This document shows, one piece after another, positions 6,002 to 6,181 of a stretch of 6,181 bases of DNA; position 1 is the first letter of the stretch, and every line of letters begins with the position of its first letter. The position numbers and the translations under genes were made by a program. The notes below the pieces were generated by a model. The model saw only the letters and a list, made by a program, of their open reading frames with translations, had not been told where the DNA came from and did no database searches. Source of the DNA: an uncultured Lachnospiraceae bacterium (GTDB lineage Bacteria > Bacillota > Clostridia > Lachnospirales > Lachnospiraceae); assembly GCA_934370915.1 (NCBI GenBank), contig CAKRNI010000153.1, forward strand, positions 1 through 6,181, given 5' to 3'.

Positions 6002-6010
6002 TGGTATAAT
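6002..6010 (+). promoter_or_regulatory. Extended -10 promoter of the transposase
   Basis: TGGTATAAT has a perfect TATAAT -10 (6005-6010) with a TGn extension. The -35 at 17 bases (TTCGAA, 5982-5987) is weak. The predicted transcription start falls at about 6016-6018, on the transposase ATG itself, so the mRNA may have little or no leader. Confidence 0.55.
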
Positions 6011-6016
6011 CAGTTT

Positions 6017-6181
6017 ATGCGACTAAACAAAATAATACAGAAAGATTATACCTCTTTTTCTCTGTATTATCAAATCAAACTTCCGCTGGATTTAGAGATT
6101 TCTATTCCATCTGATGATCCGGTTCGTCTGGTAAGTGCCTTTGTGGAGGAAATGGACCTTTCTGAACTGTATAAAACTTAC
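6017..6181 (+). CDS. IS1182-like transposase, N-terminal part (cut by window edge)
   Basis: Fifty-five codons from ATG 6017 to the window end, beginning MRLNKIIQKDYTSFS and including SIPSDDPVRLVSAFVEEMDL. The pattern (I)P.DDPVRL...VEEMDLSELY is that of the N-terminal DUF772/InsH-like domain of IS1182 and related IS5-superfamily transposases, which precedes the DDE catalytic domain (not in view). There is no recognisable ribosome binding site: the six bases between the -10 and the ATG are CAGTTT. Whether the gene is intact cannot be judged. Confidence 0.8.
   Translation, partial: MRLNKIIQKDYTSFSLYYQIKLPLDLEISIPSDDPVRLVSAFVEEMDLSELYKTY

Larger units (their letters stand above)
5923..6181 (+). 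mobile_element. Left end of an IS1182-like insertion sequence (runs off the window)
   Basis: The sequence GGGGCTGTCGCAC at 5923-5935 resembles the terminal repeats of IS1182-type elements and precedes a transposase start by about 80 bases. Base composition changes from purine-rich flanking DNA to structured DNA at this point. The right end and target duplication lie outside, so the exact boundary is estimated. The element sits upstream of the surface-protein gene, beyond its promoter, so it need not disrupt it. Confidence 0.6.

Overview
The window looks like a chromosomal segment of a low-to-mid GC Firmicute, most probably a Clostridia member of the Lachnospiraceae type. The evidence is the SecA and RF2 sequences with heavy use of TTA-AAG codon pairs, AGGAGG-type ribosome binding sites, a secreted protein with the Trp/Gly-rich cell-wall-binding repeats common in that family, and the start of an IS1182-like transposase. 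The family assignment is inferred from pattern recognition, not from a database search.

Layout: (1) Positions 1-84, minus strand: the first 28 codons of a ribosome hibernation factor (HPF/RaiA), with a good sigma-A-type promoter. (2) Positions 85-1024: a 940-base gap between the divergent hpf and secA genes, unusually rich in signals. It has an AT-rich part, five exact DnaA boxes (all TGTGGATAA on the plus strand, two of them directly abutting), a tandem pair of TTGTCGAA Spo0A-like boxes, an 85% purine tract with a 14-base direct repeat, and a good promoter for secA. (3) Positions 1025-3601: complete secA. (4) Positions 3602-3750: a hairpin, a possible promoter and a 14-codon upstream ORF that ends at the prfB ribosome binding site. 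(5) Positions 3751-4890: complete prfB (RF2), read in one frame without the usual programmed frameshift. A strong bidirectional terminator follows. (6) Positions 5101-5718, minus strand: a small secreted protein with cell-wall-binding repeats, convergent with prfB. (7) From about 5923 to the window end: the left end of an insertion sequence with two hairpins, an extended -10 promoter and the first 55 codons of its transposase.

The core genes are housekeeping: protein export (SecA), translation termination at UGA/UAA (RF2) and ribosome dormancy (HPF). The neighbourhood hpf, secA, prfB is familiar from Firmicutes, but here hpf points away from secA. The most interesting part is the hpf-secA gap, whose DnaA boxes plus Spo0A-like boxes beside AT-rich DNA resemble a replication-control locus (DnaA titration or regulatory cluster, or less likely an origin) rather than a plain promoter region. 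No CRISPR array, tRNA or rRNA gene was seen.
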